Of a stretch of DNA of 22,704 nucleotides, positions 9,264 to 18,344 are shown piece after piece. The notes beneath the pieces are model-generated. The model saw only the letters and a list, made by a program, of their open reading frames with translations, was not told the origin of the DNA and made no database searches. Within the stretch, counting starts at the first letter, position 1, and every line of letters begins with the position of its first letter. The DNA comes from Saccoglossus kowalevskii. Its lineage: Eukaryota > Hemichordata > Enteropneusta > Harrimaniidae. A program made the position numbers and the translations under genes. The stretch is taken from positions 210,005-232,708 of the forward strand of contig NW_003128866.1 of assembly GCF_000003605.2 (NCBI RefSeq), read 5' to 3'.

Positions 9264-9359
9264 GTTACGAAATGAATATATCTGTGAGAGGTCCACCTGA
9301 GGTACAGTAATTGAAAATATAGTAATGAAATGAACAGGTCTGACAGAGAGAGGTCCACC
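9264..9359. repeat. diverged tandem pair ending in GAGAGGTCCACC
   Basis: The segments 9264-9297 and 9321-9359 both run GAAATGAA...TCTG...GAGAGGTCCACC with a small indel between them. They look like an old tandem duplication about 60 bp apart. It lies immediately before the dispersed repeat at 9490. Confidence 0.5.
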
Positions 9360-9489
9360 AAAAGTATGTGTGTAGCAAGTTTCAACGGAATTGAGACTGG
9401 TATCACTTTTACCAAAAATGTTCATCTAAATTCAGAGATATCGCAAATCAAACAAATCTAAAATCTACCTAAGGTATATATACACAATG

Positions 9490-9536
9490 TATCAAATCAA
9501 TCAGACCTCTAGTTTTCAAAGAAGTCGAAAAGGTAA
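9490..9536 (+). repeat. dispersed short repeat, copy 1
   Basis: The core TATCAAATCAATCAGAC, followed by TAGTTTTCAA and GAAGTCGAAAAGGTAAG, aligns with copy 2 at 12241-12286 with scattered substitutions. The surrounding A-rich context (ACAAATCTAA) is also shared, so the homologous region is probably about 90 bp. It resembles the 3' part of short interspersed repeats common in marine invertebrates. Confidence 0.6.
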
Positions 9537-9778
9537 GTTTATGTGAGCACCACACAATCGCTCATGACAAAGTGGAGCCAAACACTGGTATAGGGTACAT
9601 GTACACTAATAAAAGCTTTATATTTAAGTTTTGCAATGCAAAAATGAGTTCATAATAATCTCAAAGCTTATTTTAAAACAAAAATTGTATGCCTAATTTG
9701 TAGTTCAATATTTTCCAGAGTACCTGCGCAGCAGCTATAATTTACATTATGCAAATTACTGTATTATGCACGATTTCA

Positions 9779-9889
9779 ACTAAAAAGATTTTTTGCTCTA
9801 GAACATCTTTGGACCACGTTTTATTGAAATGTGATGAGTATTCAAAAAATCAGCAGAAAAGACGAAAGATCGCTCATTTTTATGCGAAT
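9779..9889 (+). pseudogene. possible LINE ORF2 C-terminal zinc-motif fragment
   Basis: A short frame reads FCSRTSLDHVLLKCDEYSKN and ends at TAG 9890-9892. The pattern C...H-V-L-L-x-C-x-x-Y followed by basic residues (QQKRRK) resembles the C-terminal C-H-C motif behind the RT or RNase H of several LINE clades. Only about 35 residues are visible and nothing upstream supports it, so this could be a 5'-truncated LINE end or chance. Confidence 0.35.
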
Positions 9890-10654
9890 TAGGTAATAGA
9901 CACCCCAAGCTAATCAGCAAGTCTGTGCATGTCTAAGAGATGTGATCTATAGTTGTTGAGATAACGATCATATACGCATATACATATGCAGCAACTGCAA
10001 CGACTCTCGGTGTGTCCTTTGCGCACACCAGTCAAAAATGAATGACCAAAATGCACAAGATGTTGAGAACTGTGGTTTAAATGTTGGGAACAGATACATA
10101 CCATGATCAGCATTTACTAGCCGCGAAACTCAATCACATATATTAGCAATCATGAAAGCCCAAATGGCAGAATAGTATTTGCTTTATTAAACGAACATCT
10201 AAACCAAAAATGGTTTCGTGTGTGATGAATTAAAGTTTGATTTACATGATAGTGCTTGTAAAAGGCAACACGAACACAGAAAAGGCAATGTACCTGAAGT
10301 TCAAAATAGCTCCACTGGTTCAGCTGAGTCTTGAGTGTTCTCCTAATTCACAGAAGGAACTAATCCAAGTTGCATATATATCAAGTACCAATGCATTTGA
10401 GCTGCTAGTTTTCAATGGACGATCGAACAAAAATGGTATGAGCAGCTGCTCTCTATCATAGAAGATGAGATGAACCATCATAAACTGCTACATGGTGTCT
10501 TTACTTTTTTTCAATATCGATTTGAGCTCTGGGATAACAAGATAACATAGCATTATTTAACAATTGATAGAATACAATAGAAATCTCAATGACTGTTGTA
10601 CAGCTTTTATACTGAAACATGTTTTGGGTAACTTTGATCAATCTAAACCGTTGT
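9890..10654. other. non-coding stretch with two weak coding-like frames
   Basis: A 74-codon plus frame (10237-10461) is followed in another frame by EQKWYEQLLSIIEDEMNHHK (about 10412-10475), which looks protein-like (W, charged helix) but matches nothing recognised. Together they could be a frame-shifted pseudogene. No splice or promoter support is seen. The rest is AT-rich with no features. Confidence 0.3.
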
Positions 10655-10806
10655 TTATTTGCTATTGTACAAGGAATAAAGGTTTAGTTTTATCAAAGGA
10701 GTGATGACATCTTCAATTTGTATTTTTACTTTGTATGGCAGTGCTGACTGTTGTGGGATATTCAAAGCTGGTTTAAACTTGAATGTCATCTTCAGTGACT
10801 TATTTT
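10655..10806 (-). CDS. candidate terminal exon, function unknown
   Basis: On the minus strand a pyrimidine-rich tract (TTTCCTTCTTGTTTTGGTAG) ends in AG at 10808-10807. It is followed by an open frame of 49 residues (NKSLKMTFKFKPALNIPQQS ... VKIQIEDVITPL) to TAA at 10657-10655. AATAAA overlaps the stop (10659-10654). The start phase is 1, since the exon begins with two bases of a split codon. The peptide is hydrophobic/basic and resembles no family I know. No matching upstream exon was found with certainty, and a chance combination is possible. Confidence 0.25.
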
Positions 10807-12114
10807 CTACCAAAACAAGAAGGAAATTGGAGGAAATTGTAGACACATTTGTAAATATTTATTTGTAAAAGTTTACTGGAAAAAAATCTTGGCAATAAAG
10901 CAATATTTTTATTTAGATAATTCTGACTATATCTATATACGTCTGATTACATTTTGCATTCACTGCGAATACCTCATTATGGACATATTTTACAAAATGT
11001 TTTATCTTGTTCTTTGCATGAAATCATGCTACTTTGTGCTTCCAAAAAAGGCCTGGTGAGAATCTATATGGGATCTTGCATTTAATTTGGCAAATGATAC
11101 AATTGTGACAAGCCCATGAATGATGGCATTACGTAATCAAATCCAATTATTGTATTGATTACATGACATTATAACATGGAAGGAGTTGTAATATATGAAC
11201 ACTGAAACAACCAGACTGATTCCCTAGCACGACAGTAAATTGTTGCTTGAGAAACTCCATGTTTCATGAAAATGGTCAACAGTTATAACCGATATAGTAA
11301 CAAATTTTAGATAAAATTGTGTTATTTTTTAACAACGTCATTCCATGCAACTATAGAAGGTATGTGTTACCTGTCATCTTGAGCAATTACGGTCACATAT
11401 TTGGACATTCTTAAAGGAACTGCTCCTTCACAAGAAAGCTATAGTATGCAAAATGAAAAATACATCATAAAACTGTCATGCAATTTCAACAAATCATTGT
11501 TGTTGAAAGTAATTGAATTTTGTGTTGCACAATGTGCCAGTTGGAAGCGGAGTGTAGATAATAAATATACTTTGAAAACCTTTCAGGTTTATGTTAGACC
11601 GGTGTATACACTATGCTATGCTATGTTGATGCCAGTAATTTTATATTAATATTGGGTCTGAGACAGTAAAGGGTTTAACAATTAATGCCCTTGTAAGGCA
11701 TCTCTTAGAAAATCAAGATTGCTGTTTGGTTGTTTTATCATTCACAGTAAAAATCTATTATCAGATTATCATTCATTTTGTTATCACTTCAAGATATGCC
11801 AAAATAAAAGGGCATTCATACAAGTGTTTGTGGCTTGTATATTGACTCATTATAATTACCTGAAAGTAAGTTGAAACAGTACCATTAAGGCTAATGTACG
11901 TCTTGCTGGATATGTCGCTGTAATATTTATTTACGTCAAGATTGTTGAATTCAACTTAATCGTTTTTATTCAGATTTGACAGGAAGTAGTTCAATACTAC
12001 AAGTGCCGTTAAAATACCACACTAACTTTTGTATCCAGGAAAACCAAATGTTATGTCCATTAGAAATTATAGGATGGTAGCAAAAAAAATAACCTGTGGT
12101 TACCAGCAAGAAGT
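10807..12114. other. non-coding stretch, nothing recognised
   Basis: AT-rich sequence up to the assembly gap. An 82-codon plus frame (11401-11649) has no recognisable motif and no splice support. No RNA gene or repeat was recognised. Confidence 0.5.
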
Positions 12115-12164
12115 NNNNNNNNNNNNNNNNNNNNNNNNNNNNNNNNNNNNNNNNNNNNNNNNNN
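12115..12164. other. assembly gap (50 N)
   Basis: A run of exactly 50 N, the usual placeholder for a scaffold gap of unknown or nominal size. A dispersed repeat (12241-12286) lies just to its right, which may have caused the assembly break. Frames crossing the gap are meaningless. Confidence 0.99.
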
Positions 12165-12240
12165 CCAAAAATATCCAAGAAAGTTAGAGAAATAAAGATA
12201 TCATCACAAAATGAACAAATCTAAGACAGGTCTAACCAAA

Positions 12241-12286
12241 GTATCAAAGCAATCAGACGTGTAGTTGTCAAGAAGTTGAAAAAGTA
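12241..12286 (+). repeat. dispersed short repeat, copy 2
   Basis: GTATCAAAGCAATCAGACG, then TAGTTGTCAAGAAGTTGAAAA, broken here by the length rule at GAAGTTGAAAA plus AGTAA. It aligns with copy 1 at 9490-9536. It is followed by GTGGAAGCCAACGACAGCGG, which looks like the degraded GACGG-rich tail seen in related invertebrate repeats. Confidence 0.6.
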
Positions 12287-13132
12287 AAAAGTGGAAGCCA
12301 ACGACAGCGGACAATTAGTAATATGATTGTTGACTTTGTCTAAAAACTTAACATTACTGTTACTTGCATATAAAACTGGTAAACGTTAATTAAACAAATA
12401 CTCGCGGCTCAATTTTATCTTATGCCATCACGTTGAATCTTGCTGGTGGTAGTGGGCCAATCAGAGAATATATACACATTGCATTAACACACTGGTTTCA
12501 GTATGTTTTGTTTACATGTAATTTGTTACTAAAACAACTGCCTAAGAATTTTCAAATCTGGCATATGGTTATAGTATTGGTGTATTAGCATCCTCTATGT
12601 TTTTGTCATATTACTTCAAACCCTGCAAATAGAAGTGTGCATGGAATCATGGGAAGAAACGGTGTGCATTGCCGTATGATAACTGGTCATACTGGTCTTC
12701 AACTCTGGAAGGACAGTTGGATTCCAGGTGTGCTGCAGCAAGACCACATTCTGATTGGCTCATGTAGAAACCCAGGTGGTATCTCTGTACCAAAGAGTGA
12801 AGATATGGGTCTCGTATAACATGAATGGTGACTTTGCACAGACCAAAGAGTTAAAACTGAGAGGTTACCAAGCTGTAATTAGATATTTGTTCGGTGATTG
12901 GAAGATATCGAATTGCTGGTCGTATTAGTGCAAGCGACACCTAGATCACAACTTACTCATGTGTTCATGAGAAAAGCGCACTGTAATGTGGGCAAATCAA
13001 TGTTTAATTGAAAACAATGTCGCACATGCGCGGTAAGACAAATACCAAACTCTAATCCACTTAAAAAATAAAGACAGTGATCGACAATTCGGTAGCATAA
13101 TAAAATAACACATTTACCTCTTTAACCACACC
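12287..13132. other. mostly non-coding; one weak coding-like frame
   Basis: The plus frame 12637-12819 (60 codons, including LQLWKDSWIPGVLQQDHILI) is less AT-rich than its surroundings and is preceded by an AG after TTCAAACCCTGCAAATAG. It has no family resemblance and no good donor. ATTAAA on the minus strand (13008-13003) lies about 125 bases beyond the stop of the minus-strand gene candidate and may be its poly(A) signal. Confidence 0.3.
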
Positions 13133-13246
13133 TTATACTGCCTTTTCTGGACTAGACTTTATGTCTGGTATACTCAAGACTGGTGGATTGTGGAGGTTGT
13201 GCACTACTGATTCATCTAAAATGAATTTAGCGCCATTCAGAAACAC
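13133..13246 (-). CDS. candidate gene A, terminal coding exon, function unknown
   Basis: On the minus strand the acceptor CTTCCTTATGACAG is followed by 37 codons (VFLNGAKFILDESVVHNL ... PVLSIPDIKSSPEKAV) and a TAA at 13135-13133. The other two frames close within a few codons. The exon starts in phase 0, matching the phase-0 end of the exon at 13893-14123, with a 646-bp intron between. ATTAAA lies about 125 bases further on. The joined product has no recognised family. The evidence is splice signals plus frame, not homology. Confidence 0.35.
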   Translation of the reverse strand: MFLNGAKFILDESVVHNLHNPPVLSIPDIKSSPEKAV

Positions 13247-13892
13247 CTGTCATAAGGAAGGGAAGTCTTTAAATGACGATTTTTCAAATAAGGAAAATGA
13301 CAAATAACTTTATATGGAGATGGAGGTAAATTTTGTGAGCATTTTGGGAGATGCTAAACCCTGCCCATGCATATTTTTCTTCATTTTTATCACCATTACA
13401 GCCTAAATACACGACGTAATGTTCGCATTAACAAACTAATTATGTGACCATCAAGGATGGAAGATATCAAACACTGAACTTTTGAAGATGACATACATTT
13501 TAGCTACTGGAATATTTTGTTATGTCAGCAAAAAGACTTTGACGTGTTCAGTAATATGTGTACAATGAATACAGCAGCTGTCAATGACCATAAATTACTG
13601 AGCTGTTTATAGCGAGGAAAAAAAATTCTCTGTTTCTCGTTTCATAGAAATTGAGGCGGCGAGGCGATTTTTTTTAAATACTGAGCTAAAATGGGGGGAA
13701 TTTGAGACAAGTGCGAGTACAAGCGCATTCTAAGTTGCAGTCAAAACGGCGAGTAAAATATTTTAAACACGGTTATTAAATCTCGATTTTTTAAAATTAA
13801 AATTTTATTAAAGTTGTTAAGCCCTGGAAAAACATGTGCGCGGCTCGCACATGCTACATGGATATGGGTAAAATAAATAATGTAAAGCTTAC
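13247..13892 (-). other. putative 646-bp intron of candidate gene A
   Basis: Bounded on the minus strand by GTAAGC (13892-13887) and ...GACAG (13247 side). It is AT-rich with poly-A/T runs, and no other gene is seen in it. Confidence 0.3.
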
Positions 13893-14123
13893 CTTTGACT
13901 GAACTGACGACCAAATAGCAGCTTTTTCAGCTTGTATTACGTTTGTAAACACAGCGAAGGTGTCATTGCAGACCTTCAACATTTGCTCTCCGAGCATTGC
14001 CTCATTAATGCTGAGGGTGGCGATTTCAGTTATAGCTTTAACAAATGACGGGCACCAGATAATATTGTTCCCATCGCTTGGGAAACAGCAGTCGCGTCGC
14101 CGAATCAACAACTTTCGTTTAAC
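13893..14123 (-). CDS. candidate gene A, internal coding exon, function unknown
   Basis: This is a 231-base minus-strand block, exactly 77 codons. It is open throughout, noticeably richer in G+C than its flanks, and bounded by canonical signals: acceptor TTTCATATAAAACAG before 14123 and donor AAG|GTAAGC after 13893. It is phase 0 at both ends. The peptide has an arginine/lysine-rich start (VKRKLLIRRRDCC), a central IIWCPSFVKAITEIATLSIN segment and an amphipathic helix LGEQMLKVCNDTFAVFTNVI. No family is recognised. The frame reads into the exon at 13133-13246 without a shift. Upstream exons were not found; a LINE and a Penelope remnant lie in that direction. Confidence 0.4.
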
Positions 14124-15164
14124 CTGTTTTATATGAAATTATTTCAGCATTTTCTGAAATTAAATAATGATCAACGAAACCTAAAATTATAACATATAAA
14201 TAGAACTTATATTTGGGTATATTCAATAAACAAACTGTTTCATGCAGGGTTTTTTAGCGCTAGTTTGTTGACTAGGAAGCATTCCGCGTTTGTGATTTGT
14301 GGTGTTTGATGATTTTCTATTTCAAGCAACTACACATAACCAAGATTTATCAAGATGCATAATAATAATAATAATTTGTCACTAATAAAACATATTTAAA
14401 ACGTTTCTCATAGTTAACTTAAACTTAAATTTCTAAATTACATCGAAAAATAAATCTGTTGTTACTTTCAACAGCTTGCTGGAATCAAAATTGTATTAAA
14501 AACACTTGTACAGCAACGTCTTTAATATTTTGCAGTTCCTAACGACAATCAGTCAATTTAGAACTACTATGTTCAATATTGAAAACTAGCGAGCGGAATA
14601 TTAAAATGCATTCTTGTCAGTTTTGCCGGAAAAAAAAAGGATTTTTTTCATTGCGCATGCCTATAAATTTATGCAAATGAAAATTGTTATCGGTCAATCG
14701 CCTCATGCAACTACCCCTTTATAAAATAGTACTTGATTTTCTGTGATGAATATACATGTACGCGAGTTTATTTACTCGTCCATTCACTCAATTTCTCCAT
14801 AAAGTGATATATTGAGCCAGATCATTTGACATACATGTATAATATGATATTCTATTGTGACTGTTGCTTCATCTTGATCAGTAAATCTGTCTATAAAATG
14901 GTAGTTTGTGTGAATTTTACATTACATTACATTACATTCATGTGTTATATATGACATTTTGATAGTTGTTTCATATTATTTTCTGTATGTTTGCTTTAAA
15001 TACACATATACCAGCAAATGCTATAATTATATATCATATTAGGTCATACTTTTATGCTATGTGCGTCCTGTGTAACTGGGATAAAAGTTCCATTCACATT
15101 TCATACAGTTCTCTATTCTGGCTCATTTCATGATGTTTGACACATGTACGTGATATATTCATGT
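14124..15164. other. non-coding stretch with a short pentanucleotide tract
   Basis: AT-rich. The only clear structure is (ATTAC)n at 14916-14938. No additional exon of candidate gene A could be supported here. Confidence 0.5.
14916..14938. repeat. ATTAC pentanucleotide microsatellite
   Basis: About four to five units of TTACA/ATTAC in tandem. Confidence 0.85.
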
Positions 15165-15869
15165 GCATTTCTGTAAAGGCCTAACAATGAAGTGATCATC
15201 AGACCAAGAATGCCTCCAAGATTGTGAGTTGAATAATCAGTAAGTTGATTTAATTTGTACTTAAGAAATAGGGCTGTTATTTTTGGGTTCATTGGTGAAA
15301 ATCAATATTGAAGTCACTACTTATGATTACAGTTTCACAGTCTTTCTGCTCTTGAATTGTTAACTGTCAAATTTTAAGTAACTGAGTCAAATTTTCTTAT
15401 ACCACAAACCATGGACTGCTTGGTGGAACATAAATGCACACTATCAGTGTTTTTTTCAAATAACAATTCCCACAGTTTCGATGATTCCAGAAAACTGAAA
15501 ATGCTCTGTGACAGGTCTGGCAGTATACATTGCGCAACTATGATCAGACTCAACGGAAAAACTTTCATATTTTGAAGATTATATTTGTTGTATTTTGATA
15601 CAATTCCGATAAATCACATCAATTTTGTCTGTAAAAGGATGGCTGTTCAAATCTTCATGACAAGATTTTAAAGATCTGATATTAAGATAACCAACAGCAA
15701 GAGATTGTTTCATTAGAACAATGGCTCGGTGAAGTGTTTCAGTCGCAGTTACCAAACGAGATCGACGATGATCAGCACCTCCCTGTTGATGCTGACTTTC
15801 CCTTGACATGTGCGTTGGGACTTCGGGGTTAAAGGTTGGGGTCAAAATGTTAGCTCCGTTGCGACGCAA
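15165..15869 (-). pseudogene. LINE apurinic-type endonuclease domain remnant
   Basis: The 5' part of a LINE ORF2 on the minus strand. The endonuclease nicks target DNA for target-primed reverse transcription. An open frame from the right edge (15869-15579) ends with LAVGYLNIRSLKSCHEDL, the L-N-x-R-S-L start of the domain, and KIDVI. Frame-shifted pieces continue in order: VGIVI and CIYVPPSSPWF-like sequence (about 15415-15475), TVIISSDFNIDF (15297-15330; the G-D-F-N motif, G replaced by S), LNQLTDYSTHNLGG (about 15215-15260) and SDDHFIV (15183-15203; the catalytic S-D-H motif). The reverse transcriptase that should follow is absent. The N-terminal tail before the domain contains a 13-bp palindrome GTTGCGACGCAAC at 15857-15869. 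The set resembles CR1/L2-like LINEs; the clade is not certain. Confidence 0.8.
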
Positions 15870-15954
15870 CGGCGGTTTACTTTTAAACAGCTGTTTTAAA
15901 ACACTTATTTAAATAAGCTCATTCTATTTTTCTATTCTTTGATTTATTTATTTT

Positions 15955-16822
15955 ACAACGTTGGACGTCTTCATTGAAGTATGGGAGTACACCAAGTGGT
16001 TGATAAGAAATAGTAGCTCAACCAGAACTTGATCTTCAAGATTTTATTTCTACGAATGTTTCGACAATTCACAGATTTCCTTCATCAGGGTCAAACAACT
16101 GGCAAAAATAAATGGAAATAAAACATAACTGATTAAACGAATAAATACGTAATAGAAAAATAGAAACAAGAGTGAACCAAAAACAATGGAGTAGACGAAC
16201 AAAGCAATGGAGGAAAATAGAGTCAAAATAAAAACTAACCTACTGGCATCGAAAACGCAGTAACACTAAAAGGGCTAAACAACTCCCTAGGGATGGCAAT
16301 AAAGTATGGACCCCCTCTCCCATGATATAATCACTGCAAGAAGTACAGCCTGGGCGAAAAAGCCTAGATAAAAACAAAAGGAACTGAGAAACTGGCCTCA
16401 AGTTGCCTGAAAAACAAAGTAAGTACTGGATGCTGGGTAAAACAGAATTCTTCCTGTTAATACCTCTGGGTATCGAATATATTTATATATTTAAGTTCGC
16501 ATTGACGTCTAGTGGTAGTGTTTATTCCGTGCATCTTACACACACGCTTGAAAGTGTGATAGGTTATGTCCGGATTTGTTGAAATGTTGAGAAACTGGGG
16601 TGGGTTTATTATTCAGAATGCTGTATGTTCGTAAATGCGTTTTTTTTAAATTCCCGTTTGGTTTCTCCAACATATTGTCTGGCATTGCTTGCGAATGACT
16701 AGGTAGGTGAGGTTACGTGTATTTCATGTGATGTTACCAATTATATTGTTAGACGTTCCTTTGCTTGTACTAGCTATTGTGTTGGATGATTTGATGTAAT
16801 TACATTGGTTGCATTTTCCACA
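15955..16822 (-). pseudogene. Penelope-like element 3' part: GIY-YIG endonuclease remnant and 3' end
   Basis: Penelope-like retroelements carry a GIY-YIG endonuclease behind their RT. On the minus strand a zinc-finger-like CGKCNQCNYIKSS starts at 16822, followed by SNNIIGNIT, an in-frame TGA, and NLTYLVIRKQCQ. In the next frame QYVGETKREFKK (16677-16642) contains the G-E-T-K signature. A third frame gives TPVSQHFNKSGHNLSHF (about 16550-16607), the usual H-F-N...H block. Two frame changes and the stop show decay. The RT domain expected upstream (above 16822) is not seen, so the copy is 5'-truncated. Further along, 16090-16040 carries the CTGATGAAGG...CGAAACATTCG segment typical of the non-coding ends of these elements. 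Confidence 0.78.
16050..16090 (-). ncRNA. hammerhead-like core in the Penelope end (degenerate)
   Basis: The minus strand reads CTGATGA (16088-16082) and GAAAC (16062-16058), the two conserved boxes of hammerhead ribozymes that sit in terminal repeats of Penelope-like elements. The 19 bases between do not form a clean stem II, so activity is unlikely. The match supports the element class more than a working ribozyme. Confidence 0.3.
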
Positions 16823-17158
16823 AACTGTATCTCAAATTTACTCAAAATGTATCAACATGCCCGACAAAAATGTCTCTTGTGTAGCAGAACTGGTGTGTGT
16901 AAATGAAAAATTACATGTCTGTTACAAATATTCGCGGCGCAATTGGTCATGGAATTGAAAAACAAGAACAGTCTTTCACCGTATTCACCTGTCCGTTGAT
17001 CGTAGAACGAATGACATCATGATTTGCATATTCAGTATTTACACTGGGCGGGGGATACTTCTACACGGAGAACTAATTTTAATATATATGAACACAGTTT
17101 ACGTAACTGTCCCAGTGTACACTGCCTTATCCTTTCCCCTAACTAACTAATCAAACAG
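16823..17158. other. non-coding stretch before candidate gene B
   Basis: No Penelope RT or other coding sequence is seen. The last 30 bases are a pyrimidine-rich tract with CTAACTAACTAAT, a good branch-point sequence, ending in CAG at 17158. Confidence 0.4.
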
Positions 17159-17247
17159 TTTACGAAGGCCGGTCGAAGATGGGAGTTTAGCATTGAAATG
17201 CGGACTGCGGTATGGTGGAGTAGCCGTCAGGAGATACGATATTTTGG
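17159..17247 (+). CDS. candidate gene B, first visible exon, function unknown
   Basis: The acceptor ...CTAACTAACTAATCAAACAG (to 17158) and the donor GTGAGT (17248-17253) bound 89 bases. In the frame starting at 17160 the exon reads LRRPVEDGSLALKCGLRYGG and then VAVRRYDILG, ending after one base of a codon. A second frame is also open, so the choice rests on continuity into the next two exons. An upstream exon is required because the frame has no start codon here. No family is recognised. Confidence 0.33.
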
Positions 17248-17309
17248 GTGAGTTTCCGTGATTTTTCGCGGATACTTTTTTTCTTTGAATATGTTTTTTT
17301 AATAAACAG

Positions 17310-17394
17310 GAAGTGTCGAAGGAGGGTATTTTTTTAAATATCCCGGCACTCCAGACCCTCGGCAGTGTTCTAGTAATTGTATTAGATTTCACAA
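17310..17394 (+). CDS. candidate gene B, middle exon, function unknown
   Basis: An 85-base exon after a T-rich 62-bp intron (17248-17309, GTGAGT...AATAAACAG) and before GTAAGT (17395-17400). In the frame continued from the first exon it reads SVEGGYFFKYPGTPDPRQCS then SNCIRFH, ending after two bases of a codon. Two cysteines and aromatic residues are notable. A different frame (EVSKEGIFLNIPALQ...) is also open but does not connect to the first exon. Confidence 0.33.
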
Positions 17395-17544
17395 GTAAGT
17401 ATGGGAATATAAAGACCTGGAGAACTCTCTACAATTTGACGCCTAATTTTGTTCAAATTTTAGGAAATGTTCTAATTGTTTAGTTTCTGTCCTCGATGAA
17501 ATAATTACACCGGTAACACTGAATTTTTATTTTTTTATTTTCAG

Positions 17545-17701
17545 GGATCATGTATCACTATTGGAATTTTATCTAGCTGTTTGCAGTTTAGACTGTCCAC
17601 AGTCGGTCACATACTATTTGCTAGTCAGAGTAACGAACAGAAATGTTAGATTCCCTTGCTCGAGGCCCCTCATTGGAAAAGCTAGAAACGGGACCCGATG
17701 A
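17545..17701 (+). CDS. candidate gene B, terminal exon, function unknown
   Basis: A strong acceptor (TTTTTATTTTTTTATTTTCAG) ends at 17544. The frame carried over from the middle exon (phase 2) stays open for about 52 codons: KDHVSLLEFYLAVCSLDCPQ then SVTYYLLVRVTNRNV, ending at TGA 17699-17701. The intron before it is 150 bp. Cysteine pairs in both this and the middle exon could indicate a small secreted or zinc-binding protein, but that is speculation. AATAAA follows at 17927. Confidence 0.35.
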
Positions 17702-17932
17702 TTGTGGAGTCCCTGATTCGCGGACAACTGGTGTATTATTGTCGGGATGGGTTCGAATGGTAAATTGTCTACATTTATTGTGTGTTACGTGAATCTTCGC
17801 CACGAATACGTAGATGATTCATGCGCCTTTGTTGGCGCCAGAGCTTTGTTGCTAATTTCTAGTTGGTCGCACGTTTATGTCTCAATTTAGTGAGCAGTGT
17901 AATGTGATGTGTATCTTTCACCGCTAAATAAA
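17702..17932 (+). terminator. putative 3' UTR and poly(A) signal of candidate gene B
   Basis: Non-coding after the TGA, with AATAAA at 17927-17932 about 225 bases downstream. It is a reasonable transcript end if gene B is real. Confidence 0.3.
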
Positions 17933-18344
17933 GATCCATGGACAATAGATCTGTTTTCTATCTATTCCGGGAAATCTTCAAGTTTTTTGTGGGACACACT
18001 CAAGCGTATATTTTTTTCAACCACAATTATTTTCAGAATGGAGTTTTTCCTCTTTTAACATAAATAAAATTGCTGAACTTCTGTGTATAGAGATAATTTA
18101 GAATACCGGTACTAGTAGTTTTATGTAACCATTGATCATGTCGGTGACTGGACGTTACAGCAGATTCCAAATAAAACAAGCAAACAATGAAATAGAAAAT
18201 ACAAATCAATATAATTTATTTTTTTCTTTGTCACGCAATCCCCGTGCATGGGATTTCATGGGTTGATGGAAGTTTTTACACCTACGCACTGACGTTATGC
18301 TTGAAGGACAGGAAAATCTTCCGCTTTCGCTACATGTCGATTTT
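17933..18344. other. non-coding stretch, nothing recognised
   Basis: Sequence between candidate gene B and the transposase remnant. The plus-strand frame 18244-18531 is the antisense shadow of the transposase for most of its length. Confidence 0.5.

Noticed and set aside
11966-12178. Minus-strand frame crossing the N gap
   Set aside because: Part of the frame is N, so it is an artefact.
17147-17392. 81-codon minus-strand frame
   Set aside because: No motif; antisense to the better-supported spliced exons of candidate gene B.
17749-17760. tRNA B box (GGGTTCGAATGG)
   Set aside because: The final C of the B box is G and there is no A box or cloverleaf around it.
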